Assembly: GCA_032717465.1 (NCBI GenBank)
Contig: CM064713.1
Span: 13,679,360-13,743,359, forward strand
Length of the DNA: 64,000 nucleotides
Source of the DNA: Coenobita brevimanus
Taxonomy: Eukaryota > Arthropoda > Malacostraca > Decapoda > Coenobitidae
Direction of reading: 5' to 3'
A program made the translations under genes and the position numbers. The first letter of the stretch is position 1; every line of letters starts with the position of its first letter. Under the pieces are notes generated by a model. The model was given only the letters and a program-made list of their open reading frames with translations. It searched no databases and had not been told where the DNA came from. Positions 24,701-34,312 of the stretch are shown in pieces.

Positions 24701-25543
24701 CACCCTCCACGACGGCAGCAATCTTTATCCCTTGCCTTTCTCTGTGTAAAACTTGGAAACTAGACGGGCTTCATCCTATCCTTGCTGCCGAGCTTTATGC
24801 CATCCTGGGGCGCCTTGGAGTTTATCAGAGAGACATTTCCACCCCAGGTAGTTGTCATTTTTTCCGATTCCCAGTCTTCCCTAGCCCTTTTGTGCTCCAG
24901 GCGTCCATCCTCTCATCGCAAACTAGTCTTCAACTGTCACTCTGTTCTTCTCTTTCTCCATGAACAAGGTTATATTTACATTTTCAGTGGGTCCCGTCCC
25001 ACACAGGCATCCATGGAAACACCGTAGTTGATGCTGCAGCCACACTGGCACATGACATAACAGATATTCAATCCTATCCTCTTGACTTTTCCTCCCTCTC
25101 ATCACACACCTTTAGCACCCTCTTCAACTTATGGAATTCTGCTATCCCTGACCTACTCCGCAACACCACACTCTCGGCATACCGTTCCTCCTCTGCCCCA
25201 CAACCTTGGGTTCGCTCCCCCAGCCGCGACCTGGACACCGCATTGGTTCGACTACGGCTTGGTCACACTGCACTCAATGCACACCTGCACAGGATAGGCC
25301 TCTCCCCTACTCCTTCGTGCCCATGGTGTGGTGACACAGAAGAGACCATCCTCCACTTCGTCTTTCGGTGCCCGATATTCTTCTAGAACCTTTTTCCGTT
25401 CAGCCTTGATCGCCTGTGGTGTGTATGACTTCACGCTCCCCATTCTGCTAGCTGGTGTCGGGCTACCAGAGGACCTCAAGACCAAGGTGCTACGCAGCAT
25501 GAAACAGTTCCTCCGCATCACGGGTCAAATTCGACGCCTTTAA
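21776..25543 (+). pseudogene. I-type LINE ORF2: endonuclease, reverse transcriptase, RNase H, broken
   Basis: The ATG at 21776 starts VVWNAHSILRK. The endonuclease shows VSETWLHSHL near 21863, VFGDFNARHSLW near 22155 and GSDHLPLIIHF near 22397. The reverse transcriptase shows LPPRKAAGPDTIP near 23107, YRPIALLSCLGKLMERVV near 23299, CGFRPGRGTLD near 23410, DLAGAFDSASHEG near 23515, GVPQGSVLSPF near 23680 and YADDLTLF near 23764. RNase H follows (IFTDGSH near 24671, AELYAILGRLG near 24787, SDSQSSLAL near 24862). The end has CPWCGDTEETILHFVFRCP near 25318, a zinc-binding tail. Breaks: frameshift near 23090, TGA at 23371, frameshift near 23740, TGA at 24317 and more to 25390. Confidence 0.88.
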
Positions 25544-25631
25544 TCCCTGTTAGTGACATGAGTCTCCACTGCTTTTTCCAGATCTCAACCGATCACTAGT
25601 TCATGGTCATCCCTGCAAGGCCCCACTTCTT

Positions 25632-25937
25632 GGTGTACTATCACGATCCAAAGTTTCTTTACACCCCTGAGTGGAAGAAGGTCGAAGCCAAGGTTGTAGC
25701 AAGATCAGAGGATCGGACACTGCCAGTATACAAGACTAATAATGGTTCATGATACCGTGATTCATAAATAGGCTCGTGTGTTTCATCCGGGTGATTCTTA
25801 TTATCCTAAGCTTCAGGTTGGTGAACCCCTCCATCATGAACTGGCCTGTGTTCGGTGGCCCGTCATTTCTTCAACCTTGGCTTCGACCTTCCTCCACTCA
25901 GGGGGGTAATGAAACTTTGGATCGTGATAGTACCACC
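25632..25937. repeat. long inverted repeat in the LINE 3' region
   Basis: 25632-25696 is the reverse complement of 25872-25937 with few mismatches (arms about 65 bases, each containing ACTATCACGATCCAAAGTTT or its complement). Weaker pairing extends inward (GACACTGCCAGT against its partner near 25840). It is either a foldback insertion or a structural element of the LINE 3' UTR. Confidence 0.85.
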
Positions 25938-26045
25938 TCCACCTGTGGAGGGTGTCTAAGCTACACTGCTTAACTACCCTCAACCTAAGAAGAAGAAGAA
26001 GTGGTCACTCTTGTGTGCGATTCGGGGAGTAGAGCAAAAGATACA

Positions 26046-26363
26046 ATGGAAGCCAATACAACCCAGCAGAGATGGCAAGAAAAGGAGAAACATTACCGAA
26101 AACAAAATTGCACACCGGACAGCATACTGCTGTTAGCACGACTACTCATGGATAATGTAAAAAACCTAAAAGGGAGGTTCGTTTCAGCGGGGAGTACACA
26201 CATCGTGCCTGGCAGGACGCTTGGAAAAGCATATGTGACAATCTTAATTCCGTATACCCAGGCACAGACAGAAGCATAAAGGAGTGCCGGAAATGGTGGC
26301 AGACTGTGCAGGCTGAGGCAAGAGCCCGAATTGCAATGTACAGTGAAGGACTGGTTGCAACAG
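26046..26363 (+). pseudogene. Myb/SANT-like Harbinger-associated protein, first exon
   Basis: The ATG at 26046 opens METAN-type sequence (MEANTTQQRWQEKEKHYRKQ). It is followed by LLARLLMDNVKNLKGRF and, after a one-base shift near 26175, YTHRAWQDAWKSICDNLNSV, YPGTDRSIKECRKWWQTVQ and AEARARIAMYS. The spacing of tryptophans and the KECRKWW helix are those of the Myb/SANT-like DNA-binding domain of PIF/Harbinger accessory proteins, which help the transposase bind its termini. It ends at CAG|GTAAGG (26361-26369), a good splice donor. The I-type LINE sits only 32 bases upstream of the start. Confidence 0.6.
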
Positions 26364-26381
26364 GTAAGGACCAGCCTCCAT

Positions 26382-27340
26382 TGCTTACCTTTAGTGATTG
26401 CTTACCTTTAGTGATAGTTAAGAGGCATAGGAGTCAGTGCTCATAAAACGCGCCTCTTCTCTGTTTTACAGTGTCAACATACTTGTCATACGAATTTTTA
26501 AAAGCATTCACACTCTGGCTCGTGACTACTTCATCTGGGAGACTATTCCAATGGTTCACTACTCTTGCATTAAAAATTTTTGTCCTCCGTGTGGTTCTGT
26601 GCCTGAGTTTGACTAGCTTCAGGCTGTGTCCTCTGGTGTTTGGTTGGTTGTCTCTTAATGCAAGTTGAAGAAAATTTCCACCTTTAACTGCATCAATACC
26701 GTGGAGTACCTTGTATGTCTGAATCATGTCACCACGTATCCTCCTTTCCTCCAGTGTGGTGAGGCCAAGACGGGCCAGCCTTTCCCCGTAGGACAGTTCG
26801 GATAGCTCCGGGACTAGTTTAGTGGCTCTCCGTTGTACTTGTTCGAGCTTGTTAATGTCTCGACGGGCGTGTGGTGACCATGCTTGGACACTGTATTCCA
26901 TCCGGGGCCTGATCAAAGATTTGTACAACGGGAGAAATATCTCTGCATCCAGGAATGTGTAAGTTTTTCTTAAGAGTCCCACCATGGAGTTTGCATTGGC
27001 TGCTGCCTTGGCAACTTGTACTGTTGGCTTCAGGTTGGGGGTAACGTATACACCTAGGTCCTTCTCCTCTGTGGTGGTTAGTGGAGCGTCACCCATATGG
27101 TACTGGTACTCTGGATTTCCTCTCCCAAGATGCATGACCTTGCACTTCTCCTCACTGAAATTTAGAAGCCATTTTCTGCTCCACTCCTGTAGTCTGGTGA
27201 TGTCCTCCTGAAGAATCTCTCCATCTGCTGGGTTTCTGATTCTTCTGTAGAGCTTGGCATCGTTTGCGAAGAGCTTATTGCTTGACTGTACCGAGTCCAT
27301 AAGTTCCTTTTTCCTTTTTTTTTTTTTTATAATTCTTGTC
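26382..27340 (-). mobile_element. 5'-truncated CR1-type LINE
   Basis: The minus-strand reading frame 26434-27360 covers the end of a CR1 reverse transcriptase and its C-terminal domain. The 3' end on minus consists of a 17-base unit (ATCACTAAAGGTAAGCA) repeated twice at 26382-26415, the short-repeat tail style of CR1 elements. The 5' truncation is near 27330, next to a poly-T run. Confidence 0.85.
26434..27340 (-). CDS. CR1-type LINE ORF2 C-terminal fragment
   Basis: About 300 open residues. Motifs are NKLFANDAKLYRRI (position of the catalytic FADD, with the first Asp changed to Asn), LLNFSEEKCKVMHLG, EKDLGVYVTPNLKP, LYKSLIRPRMEYSVQAWSPH, LEQVQRRATKLVP and ARVVNHWNSLP. These are highly characteristic of CR1 elements in arthropods. 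The fragment is long and open, so it is fairly recent, but it lacks the endonuclease and most of the polymerase and has a mutated catalytic motif. The first residues (KKKKRKK) are probably junction sequence. Confidence 0.85.
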
Positions 27341-27843
27341 CAGTTCTTAAAGTACTGCATACAGTGAAAGCATCCCTATTAGTTTCACAAATTTAATCAT
27401 ACTAGCTGAGTATTGTTGTGGCTTTATTCATCCATTGAATTGTTACAGTTAGACCATGTAAAAACATTCTTGGTAAGGTAAAGGTTTAAGCAGTAGAAGC
27501 AGCAGAAAAAGGTTATATATAGCCCTGATCAGAAAAACAAAACAAAACAAGCTGGAGGAATATGAATTTCATTGGTAAGGTCCTTCTACTCCTTCCAAGA
27601 AAGCATACCTTTACCAACATTCTTGTTGATATGGCTTGTTACCACAGTTCAATAAAATTTAACTAATACAAGGAAGTGCTTCAAAAAAATAAATAACAAA
27701 TTGCAGTTAGACAAAATAAACAGAACTCCTTGTACTTGAGGTATTACTAAGTTCTGATGGAAGTTTCGTAGGAAAAAAGGTGTGCAGTTGAGATAGTGTA
27801 ATACCAGTTGACCTAGCTCAAAGTGCAAGTAGGGCCAACCATG
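27341..27843. other. non-coding stretch inside the apparent Harbinger intron
   Basis: AT-rich, with a few short repeats (AAACAAAACAAAACAA near 27536). I see no gene or identifiable element. Confidence 0.5.
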
Positions 27844-28159
27844 TACACTCAACCCTCGGCTATCATGGGTTCCGCTATAGCATATCTTGCTATCATGCCT
27901 ATATAAAAAACTACCCAAATACCTTTATCATGCACTAAATGCCTGCTATCGCGCACCGCAAATGTTCGAAAATTTAAAAAAGGCCAGGCTCCAGTGCTTC
28001 GCCCAGCCAACAAAAGCTTCACTCCATGATTGGTCGTGTGACGTCAGCACCAGCCAAGTGCTGATTGGCCGCCTGACCGAGTCTCTTGCCTGCCAAACCA
28101 TTCAAGTGCGCGCCCTCAGACCGTGAACAGTGATAGCAAGAACAATAACCTTTTTTATG

Positions 28160-28372
28160 ATATGACCATGGCCAACATACCCCCTCCTCATCCCCCTACC
28201 ATCACCCAACATAATGCTGCGGCACCTGGCAGGGAAATAAAGAAGAGGAAGAACCTAAGTTATGCAGATAAGCTGGAAATGTGAAACTTATAGAGAATGG
28301 TGAGACCAAGCGAAGTGTGGGGAAGAAACATAACATCAATGAATCAACTGTGAGGGGTATTTATAAGAATCA
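28160..28372 (+). pseudogene. Tigger transposase N-terminus (CENP-B/psq helix-turn-helix)
   Basis: From the ATG near 28168 the frame has a proline-rich head, then KKRKNLSYADKLEM near 28230. After a 1-base shift it reads KLIENGETKRSVGKKHN and INESTVRGIYKNH. This is the typical N-terminal DNA-binding domain of Tigger-type transposases, which recognises the element termini. It stops where the SINE begins. Confidence 0.65.
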
Positions 28373-28378
28373 TGATCT

Positions 28379-28498
28379 ATCTATCTATTGCCAGATGCCA
28401 TAATCCCATAAGGGGTGGCCATTTGACTCGGAGTTATTTGTTTTACAGGGAGGGGCACTAACCCTCCACCAACCCACTTGTTAAAACATGCTCATTTT
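28379..28498 (-). mobile_element. short RTE-derived element (LINE 5' leader joined to LINE 3' end)
   Basis: On minus it reads AACAAGTGGGTTGGTGGAGG, GTTAGTGCC, then GTGGCCACCCCTTATGGGAT, CTGGCAATAGATAGATAG. The first part matches the RTE-like leader (11870-11830 minus, 30695-30730) and the last the RTE-like 3' terminus (7700-7757). The coding part is absent. Confidence 0.75.
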
Positions 28499-28671
28499 TA
28501 GACTATTATATATAAATATGTGGTACAAAAAAGGTATCTTAGGGGTAAATATTGAGGTCATGGCACCAGTTAGAATTATTACCATAAGTTCTTCAGTTCG
28601 GCTATCACGGTTTCGGCTATAGCGCAGCCATAGCGGGACCAATTGGGAGTGATAGCCGAAGGTTAAGTGTA

Positions 28672-28871
28672 ACTTATTATTTTCAGATTATTTTCTGGTT
28701 TATTGAATACTAGCTGTCCTCCCAAATAATTCTTCAGCTACAAGTAATGGACAAATTAATCATTGGCAATTTGCCCCCTATTGCAGGTTGTGGTCCTGCC
28801 CTGCCTCCCCTCAGTGACCTCGATGAAATCATCGCAAAAATACTTGGTTTTAACAATGTCACCCTACCAAG
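28672..28871 (+). other. non-coding flank before RTE-like copy 3
   Basis: No element recognised. The end reads in frame as ALPPLSDLDEIIAKILGF before the LINE junction, which could be a scrap of a gene, but I cannot name it. Confidence 0.3.
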
Positions 28872-29745
28872 GTAGGGTAGTGGATGTTGGAGTGGCCCTG
28901 GTGAGAGAGGATAGTGTTTGGAAACTCCCTGTACTGTTGTTTGCAGATGATACTGTGTTGTTGCGTGAAGATGAAGGGGAGCTGCAAGGCTTGGTGGATG
29001 AGTTTGGGAGAGTGTGTAAGAAATGGAATCTAAAGGTGAATGTAGAGAAGAGCAAAGTGATGGTCTTTGAGAGAGGTGAAGTCAGTGAATGTACGGCGAG
29101 GTTGGATGGTGAGGAATTGGAAAATGTGAGTACGTTTAAGTACTTGGGTAGTGTGATGAGTAAGGATGGAGGTTTGGAGGGTGAAGTGCTTGAAAGGATA
29201 CAGCAGGGAAGAAAGGTTGCTGGTTCTTTGAAAACAGTGATAAGAAACAGGGAAGTGAGCATGGAAGTGAAAAAGTTACTACATGACAGTATTGTGATAC
29301 CAACTCTAATGTACGGAAGTGAAGCTTGGATATTGTTGGAAGGACACAAGTCAAGAGTGAGAGCAGTGGAAATGAGTTATTTAAGAGGAGCTTGTGGAGT
29401 CACATGGAGAGACAGGCTGACAAATGAGGATATAAAGAAGCATTGTGGTGTGGATGTGGATGTGATAGGAAGCGTTATGAAGAACACACTGAGGTGGTTT
29501 GGCCATGTGGAGAGGATGGAGGGTGAAAGACTGACGAAGAAAGTGTATGTGAGTGAGGTGGAGGGGGGAAGAGGGAGGGGGAGGCCGAGGATGAGATGGA
29601 GGGATGGGGTGGAGAGGTATATGAGAGAGGAGGGTGTGAGTTGGGAGCAGGGCAGTGAAATGTCTGGGGACAGGGCGACTTGGAGGCGATTTGTTTGTGG
29701 CCACCCCAAACGGGATTGAGGCGTCTGGCAATAGATAGATAGGTA
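28872..29745 (+). mobile_element. 5'-truncated RTE-like LINE copy 3
   Basis: The copy starts at AAGGTAGGGTAGTGGATG, equivalent to 32920 in copy 2, and ends at GGCGTCTGGCAATAGATAGA. No clear TSD was found. Confidence 0.85.
28892..29719 (+). CDS. RTE-like LINE ORF2 C-terminal fragment (open)
   Basis: An uninterrupted frame of about 275 residues begins just before the catalytic motif LFADDTVLLREDEGE and runs to the natural end RRFVCGHPKRD at 29719. It includes KYLGSVMSKDGGLEG, TLRWFGHVERMEGE and GRGRGRPRMRWRDG. It lacks the endonuclease and most of the polymerase and so is not functional, but the intact frame makes it the youngest-looking RTE-like copy here. Confidence 0.85.
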   Translation: MALVREDSVWKLPVLLFADDTVLLREDEGELQGLVDEFGRVCKKWNLKVNVEKSKVMVFERGEVSECTARLDGEELENVSTFKYLGSVMSKDGGLEGEVLERIQQGRKVAGSLKTVIRNREVSMEVKKLLHDSIVIPTLMYGSEAWILLEGHKSRVRAVEMSYLRGACGVTWRDRLTNEDIKKHCGVDVDVIGSVMKNTLRWFGHVERMEGERLTKKVYVSEVEGGRGRGRPRMRWRDGVERYMREEGVSWEQGSEMSGDRATWRRFVCGHPKRD

Positions 29746-29824
29746 GACCGTGAAGGGGACTTGGGACCAGTTGGATATTAACGAGGTCCATGCTCCAGTG
29801 ACCCTGCCAGACAAAGGACTTGGT

Positions 29825-30246
29825 ATTGTGATACCAACTCTAATGTATGGAAGTGAAACTTGGAGTTGGAGGGACAGAAGTCAAGAGTGAGAGCAGTGGA
29901 AATGAGTTATTGGAGAGGAGCCTGTGGAGTCACATGGAGAGACAGACTGACAAGTGAGGATGTGAAGGAGTGTTGTGGTGTGGATGTGGATGTGATAGGA
30001 AGTGTTAGGAGAAACACAATGAGGTGGTTTGGCTATGTGGAGAGGATGTAGAGTGGGAGACTGGTGAGGAGAGTGTGTGTGAGTGAGGTCGGGAGGGTGA
30101 GGCCAAGGATGAGATGGAGGGATGGAATGGAGAGGTATATGAGAGAGGGGGGGTGTAAGCTGGGAACAGGGCAGGGGGACAGGGCGACATGGAGGCGATT
30201 TGTTTGTGGCCACCTCTTACGGGATTAAGGCGTCTGGCAATATATA
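29825..30246 (+). mobile_element. 5'-truncated RTE-like LINE copy 4, older
   Basis: Matches the last 420 bases of the family (VIPTLMYGSE, SYWRGACGVTWRDRL, MRWFGYVERM) with a stop at 30050 and several indels. It ends GGCGTCTGGCAATATATATA. It lies 80 bases after copy 3 in the same orientation. Confidence 0.8.
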
Positions 30247-30599
30247 TATATTTTTTTTTATGTCCACAGTATTTTATTTCCCACTCATACCATTCAGTTA
30301 ACGCCTGTTTAGTTATATGTTTTAGATTCCTGTATTATAACCCTTGATCATTCATATCCTCTTCCATAATTCATTACTCATATTTGTAAAACAAATAACT
30401 CAGAGTCAAATGGCCACCCTGTATGGGATTATGGCATCTGGCAATAGATAGATAGACAGAGATATTTGAGCACCATCATTTAATGTTTCCTTCTAGTGTG
30501 TGCTTCATGAAATATCTATTCATTCTACATCTTTTTTATGTCCATTTTAATACCGTTAGATTAACATAGTAACTCATACGAAAATGCAGGAAGTAGGTG
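30247..30599. other. spacer with an RTE 3'-end remnant
   Basis: 30395-30457 carries AAATGGCCACCCTGTATGGG and CTGGCAATAGATAGATAG, a truncated relative of the short RTE-derived element. The rest shows no gene. Confidence 0.6.
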
Positions 30600-33500
30600 G
30601 AAATATACCAAAAGTTGTACCCCCCCTGGGGGTAGGGTTTTTTTTCAAGAATACTCCCTCAGTATCCCTGCTTGTCGTAAAAGGCGACTAAAAGGGTTGG
30701 CGGAGGGTTAGTACCCTTCCCCGGAAAACAACTAACTAAAAAAACAAACAAGAAGCTTCGGACAAGGACTGACCTAACGATGACGACCCATGACCGGAGA
30801 GAGGACTTGGTAATGGCTACATGGAATGTAAGAGGAGTGAATGATGAGGTGAAAGAGAGAAAGATTGTCCAGGTGCTTGAGGGTGCGAAAGTGGATGTAT
30901 GTGGAATAACTGAAACAAAATGGAGAGGAGAAAGTGTGAGAGAATGGGAATATGGATGGGGTATATGTGCAGGAGTAGGTGAGAATGAGAGGGCAAAGGA
31001 AGGAGTATGTATAGTTGTGAGTAAAAGGCAGAAGAAGAGCATAAGAGAGTATGGATCAGTTGGGTCAAGGATTGTGTGGGTAAGATTGAAAGTTGGACTA
31101 CAAATGTGGGCGATTGTCTGTGTATGTGCCAACGCAAGATCGTGCTAGCAGAGTGAGAGAAGAGTTCTGGACATATGTGGAAGTGTGCATGGAAAAGTTT
31201 GAAAGGAATGAGAGAGTGTTTTTGATCAATGATATGAATGGTAAAGTAGGGAATGTGAAGGTGGATGGAATAGTTGGTGAGTGGGGTGTGCCTGCTGAGA
31301 TAGACGAGAATGGCAGTGCATTAGTGGACATTTTTGCTGGGAGGGGGGTGGTGATAGCCAATACCCTCTTCAGGCATAAAATGATCCACAGGTATACATG
31401 GCGAGTGATGAGAAGGGTGGGTGATGAACTGAATGAAAGGAAGGCAATGATTGATTATGTGTGTGTGGATGAAAGGATGCGAAGATGTGTAATGGATGCA
31501 AGAGCTTATAGAGGTTGGGGGAGTGGACTTTCTGACCACTACTTGGTGGTGGCCAGAATTAGGATCCAAGTAAGATGGAGGAATAGAAGAAGGGAAAGAC
31601 GAGAGGAAGGAGTAGTTGCAAGGAGAGTGGAAAGGTTACAAGAGGATGAGAAAAAGGCAGAGTATAAGAGAGAAGTGGAGGAACGATTGGGCAAATACGA
31701 ATTGGAGCACATGGGGGACGTGGAAGGTGTGTGCAGGATATTAACAGAAGAAATACGTGCAGCATGTGATGTGGTGTGTGGGAGGAAGACAAGACAGAGG
31801 GGGGTGCAAGGAACAGCGTGGTGGACTGAAGAGGTGAGACAGGCTGTGGCACAAAAGAAGAAAGCATACAATGAATGGATGAAAAATAGGGGCGTGGAAG
31901 AAGTTGAGAGGCGGAAGAGAGAGTTATATGTGGAAAGAAAGAAAGAGGTGAAAAGATTAGTAAGAGAGAGTAAGAAGAGAGTGGATGAGGAATTTGGAAG
32001 GAATTTGAGTGTAAAGTGGAGGGACTGTAAGAAAATGTTCTGGAAACAGGTGAAGAGAATAAGACAGGGTGGACGTGAGGTTAGCAGGGGAGTGAAAGAT
32101 AAAAATGGTAGATTACTAGTGGAGAAGGGAGAAAAAGTGAGCAAATGGAGAGAACACTTTAAGGAATTGTTGAACATAGAGGATGGAAGTAATGCGAGTA
32201 TAAGTGGCTGGGGAATGGCTGGGAGAAGGAGGGAGGTGAGAAGACAGGAAGAAATCAGTAGGATAGTTGTGGAAGCAATAAAGAAAGTTAAATTGGGGAA
32301 AGCCCCAGGAATTGATGGAGTGTGTGAAGCATGGGAGAGAGATAGTAGTAGAATGGATGTGGAAGATGTGCAGATTGGCCTGGGAGGAAGGTAGAGTCCC
32401 GGAGGATTGGAAGTCAGGTATAATTATTCCCTTGTACAAAGGAAGAGGGGAAAAAGAAGTGTGTGGTAATCAAAGGGGCATTTGTCTTCTTAGTATAATA
32501 GGAAAAGTGTATGGTAGGATACGTATTGACAGAGTTAGATAAAGAACAGAAGAGTTAGTTGGAGAAGAACAGGGAGGCTTTAGGAAGGGAAGAGGTTGTG
32601 TAGATCAGATATTCATTCTTAGATCTTTAGTGGAAAAGTTTCTAGAGAAGGGAAAGAAGTTGTATGCGACTTTCATGGATTTGGAGAAAGCATATGACAG
32701 GGTGGATAAACAAGGATTGTGGAAAGTATTAAGAATATATGGAGTAGATGGGAAGTTGTTGAATGCTGTGAAGTGTATGTATGATGGTGCTACGGCTGCA
32801 GTGCGTGTGGATTGTGAACTATGTGAATTTTTCTCTTTGAAGGTTGGGTTGAAACAGGGATGTGTCATGTCTCCATGGTTGTTCAATCTGTACATGGATG
32901 GGGTAATAAAAGAGGTACAAGGTAGGGTAGTGGATGTTGGAGTGGCCCTGGTGAGAGAGGATAGTGTTTGGAAACTCCCTGTACCGTTGTTTGCAGATGA
33001 TACTGTTTTTGAGTGAAGACGAAGGGGAGTGCAAGGTTTGGTGGATGAGTTTGTGAGAGTGTGTAAGAAACGGAATCTAAAGGTGAATGTAGGGAAGAGT
33101 AAAGTGATGGTCTTTGAGAGAGGCGAAGTCAGTGAATGTACAGCGAGGTTGGATGGTGAGGAATTGGAAAATGTGAGTACGTTTAATTACTTGGGTAGTG
33201 TGATGAGTAAGGATGGAGGTTTGGAGGGTGAAGTGCTTGAAAGGGTACAGCAGGGAAGAAAGGTTGGTGGTACTTTGAAAGCAGTGATAAGAAACAGGGA
33301 AGTGAGCATGGAAGTGAAAAAGTTACTACATGACAGTATTGTGATACCAACTCTAACGTATGGAAGTGAAGCTTGGACGTTGTTGGAAGGACACAAGTGA
33401 AGAGTGAGAGCAGTGGAAATGAGTTATTTAAGAGGAGCCTGTGGAGTCACATGGAGAGACAGGCTGACGAATGAGGATATAAAGGAGCGTTATGGTGTGG

Positions 33501-33785
33501 ATGTGGATGTGATAGGAAGCGTTATGAGGAACACACTGAGATGGTTTGGCCATGTGGAGAGGATGGAGGGTGAGAGACTGATGAAGAGAGTGTATGTGAG
33601 TGAGGTGGAGGGGGGAAGAGGGAGGGGGAGGCTGAGGATGAGATGGAGGGATGGGGTGGAGAGGTATATGAGAGAGGGGGGTGTGAGTTGGGAGCAGGGC
33701 AGTGAAATGGCGGGGGACAGGTTGACGTGGAGGCGATTTGTTTGTGGCCACCCCAAACGGGATTGAGGCGTCTGGCAATAGAATA
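30600..33785 (+). mobile_element. near-full-length RTE-like LINE copy 2
   Basis: The leader (30620-30760) includes CAGTATCCCTGCTTGTCG and GGGTTGGCGGAGGGTTAGTA. It is followed by endonuclease, reverse transcriptase and the terminal GGCGTCTGGCAATAGAATAG. At about 3.2 kb with one ORF, this is the reference copy of the family in the window. A weak flanking match (GTGGAAATA before, GTGAAAATA after) might be the TSD. Confidence 0.85.
30780..33766 (+). pseudogene. RTE-like LINE ORF2: endonuclease plus reverse transcriptase, broken
   Basis: The ORF starts near MTTHDRREDLVMATWNVRG (ATG 30780). Endonuclease motifs are TWNVRGVNDE, CGITETKWRG near 30900, NDMNGKVGN near 31232 and LSDHYLVVAR near 31530. 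A charged linker follows, then reverse transcriptase: KAPGIDGVCE near 32300, QGGFRKGRGCVDQIF near 32572, DLEKAYDRVDKQGLW near 32680, LKQGCVMSPWLFNLY near 32850 and FADDTV near 32993. The C-terminus has TLRWFGHVERMEGE near 33535. Breaks: frameshift near 31120, about 12-13 bases lost near 32328, stop near 32540, frameshift near 33008-33030, and TGA at 33398 (TCA in copy 3). The family uses one long ORF. Confidence 0.88.
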
Positions 33786-33836
33786 GAAAGAAAAAATTAC
33801 GTGAAAATAGTGGCTCATTATTTTTTATCTTGTCAG

Positions 33837-34091
33837 CGACAACAGGCTGGGGCAGCACCATCTTAGCAAGCTGGCAGGTGCTGTGGAAACTGCTCCACCA
33901 ACCGATGCAAGTCTGCCAGCGTCTGAGGCCACCGCAGAGACCTGCCAGACTGTACTGCTGGTCGATGAAGCCGAAGCCCGACACTTAAGAAGAAGCGAAA
34001 GCTTGAATTAACCCTACTAGAACAACAGATACAAGCCTCTAAGAAGAAACAGGAGGCCAGTCAAGCTAAACTCGATTATTACAGTTATTAA
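33837..34091 (+). pseudogene. Harbinger-associated Myb-like protein, C-terminal exon
   Basis: A strong acceptor, TTTTTTATCTTGTCAG, ends at 33836. The following sequence reads, with one shift, NRLGQHHLSKLAGAVETAPP and then KKKRKLELTLLEQQIQASKK, a short coiled coil ending at a stop at 34091. A C-terminal basic coiled coil is usual in these accessory proteins. Linking it to 26046-26363 as one gene split by a TE-filled intron is inference; the splice phase does not fit perfectly. Confidence 0.45.
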
Positions 34092-34312
34092 TTGCCATCC
34101 ATCCATCATCCAATCCTACATTGCCCCATGAGCCCAGGGCTAGGCAGTTGGTCCCGACATTTAAGATGAGGGTGACCAGCCTCACTCATCCCTTAGTGGC
34201 ATTACAGGTGCAAATAAACCCCAACCATCCCTTGGATATAAACCTTCACCGGCTCAATCCGATTGGAGTGCAATAATTACCTACTAAACCACCAGGTGCC
34301 AAAATTTAGTTA
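34092..34312 (-). mobile_element. GGAT-tailed tRNA-derived SINE
   Basis: Reverse complement of the family described at 52306-52622, with the GGATGG tail at 34095-34110 (CCATCCATCCATC on plus) and the tRNA-like head near 34290-34250. Confidence 0.8.

Larger units (their letters stand above)
14732..26000 (+). mobile_element. full-length I-type LINE with 13-bp TSD, carrying a nested Jockey-type LINE
   Basis: GTGGTCACTCTTG stands at 14719-14731 and again at 26001-26013, a 13-base target-site duplication. The element between them ends in AAG repeats and carries ORF1 (zinc knuckles) and ORF2 (endonuclease, reverse transcriptase, RNase H), all on plus. Removing the nested 15325-20574 element and one TSD leaves about 6.0 kb, a normal full length. 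The RNase H domain and the C-terminal Cys/His motif place it with I-type LINEs. ORF2 carries frameshifts, so this copy is dead. Confidence 0.9.
27846..28669 (+). mobile_element. Tigger/pogo-type deletion derivative (MITE) with TA TSD
   Basis: The left end CACTCAACCCTCGGCTATCA and the right end (reverse complement) CACTTAACCTTCGGCTATCA are inverted. TA stands immediately outside at 27844-27845 and 28670-28671. Inside, the plus strand encodes the start of a pogo-type helix-turn-helix (next entry). The DDE part is missing. A GATA-tailed RTE-derived SINE sits inside at 28379-28498. Confidence 0.8.
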
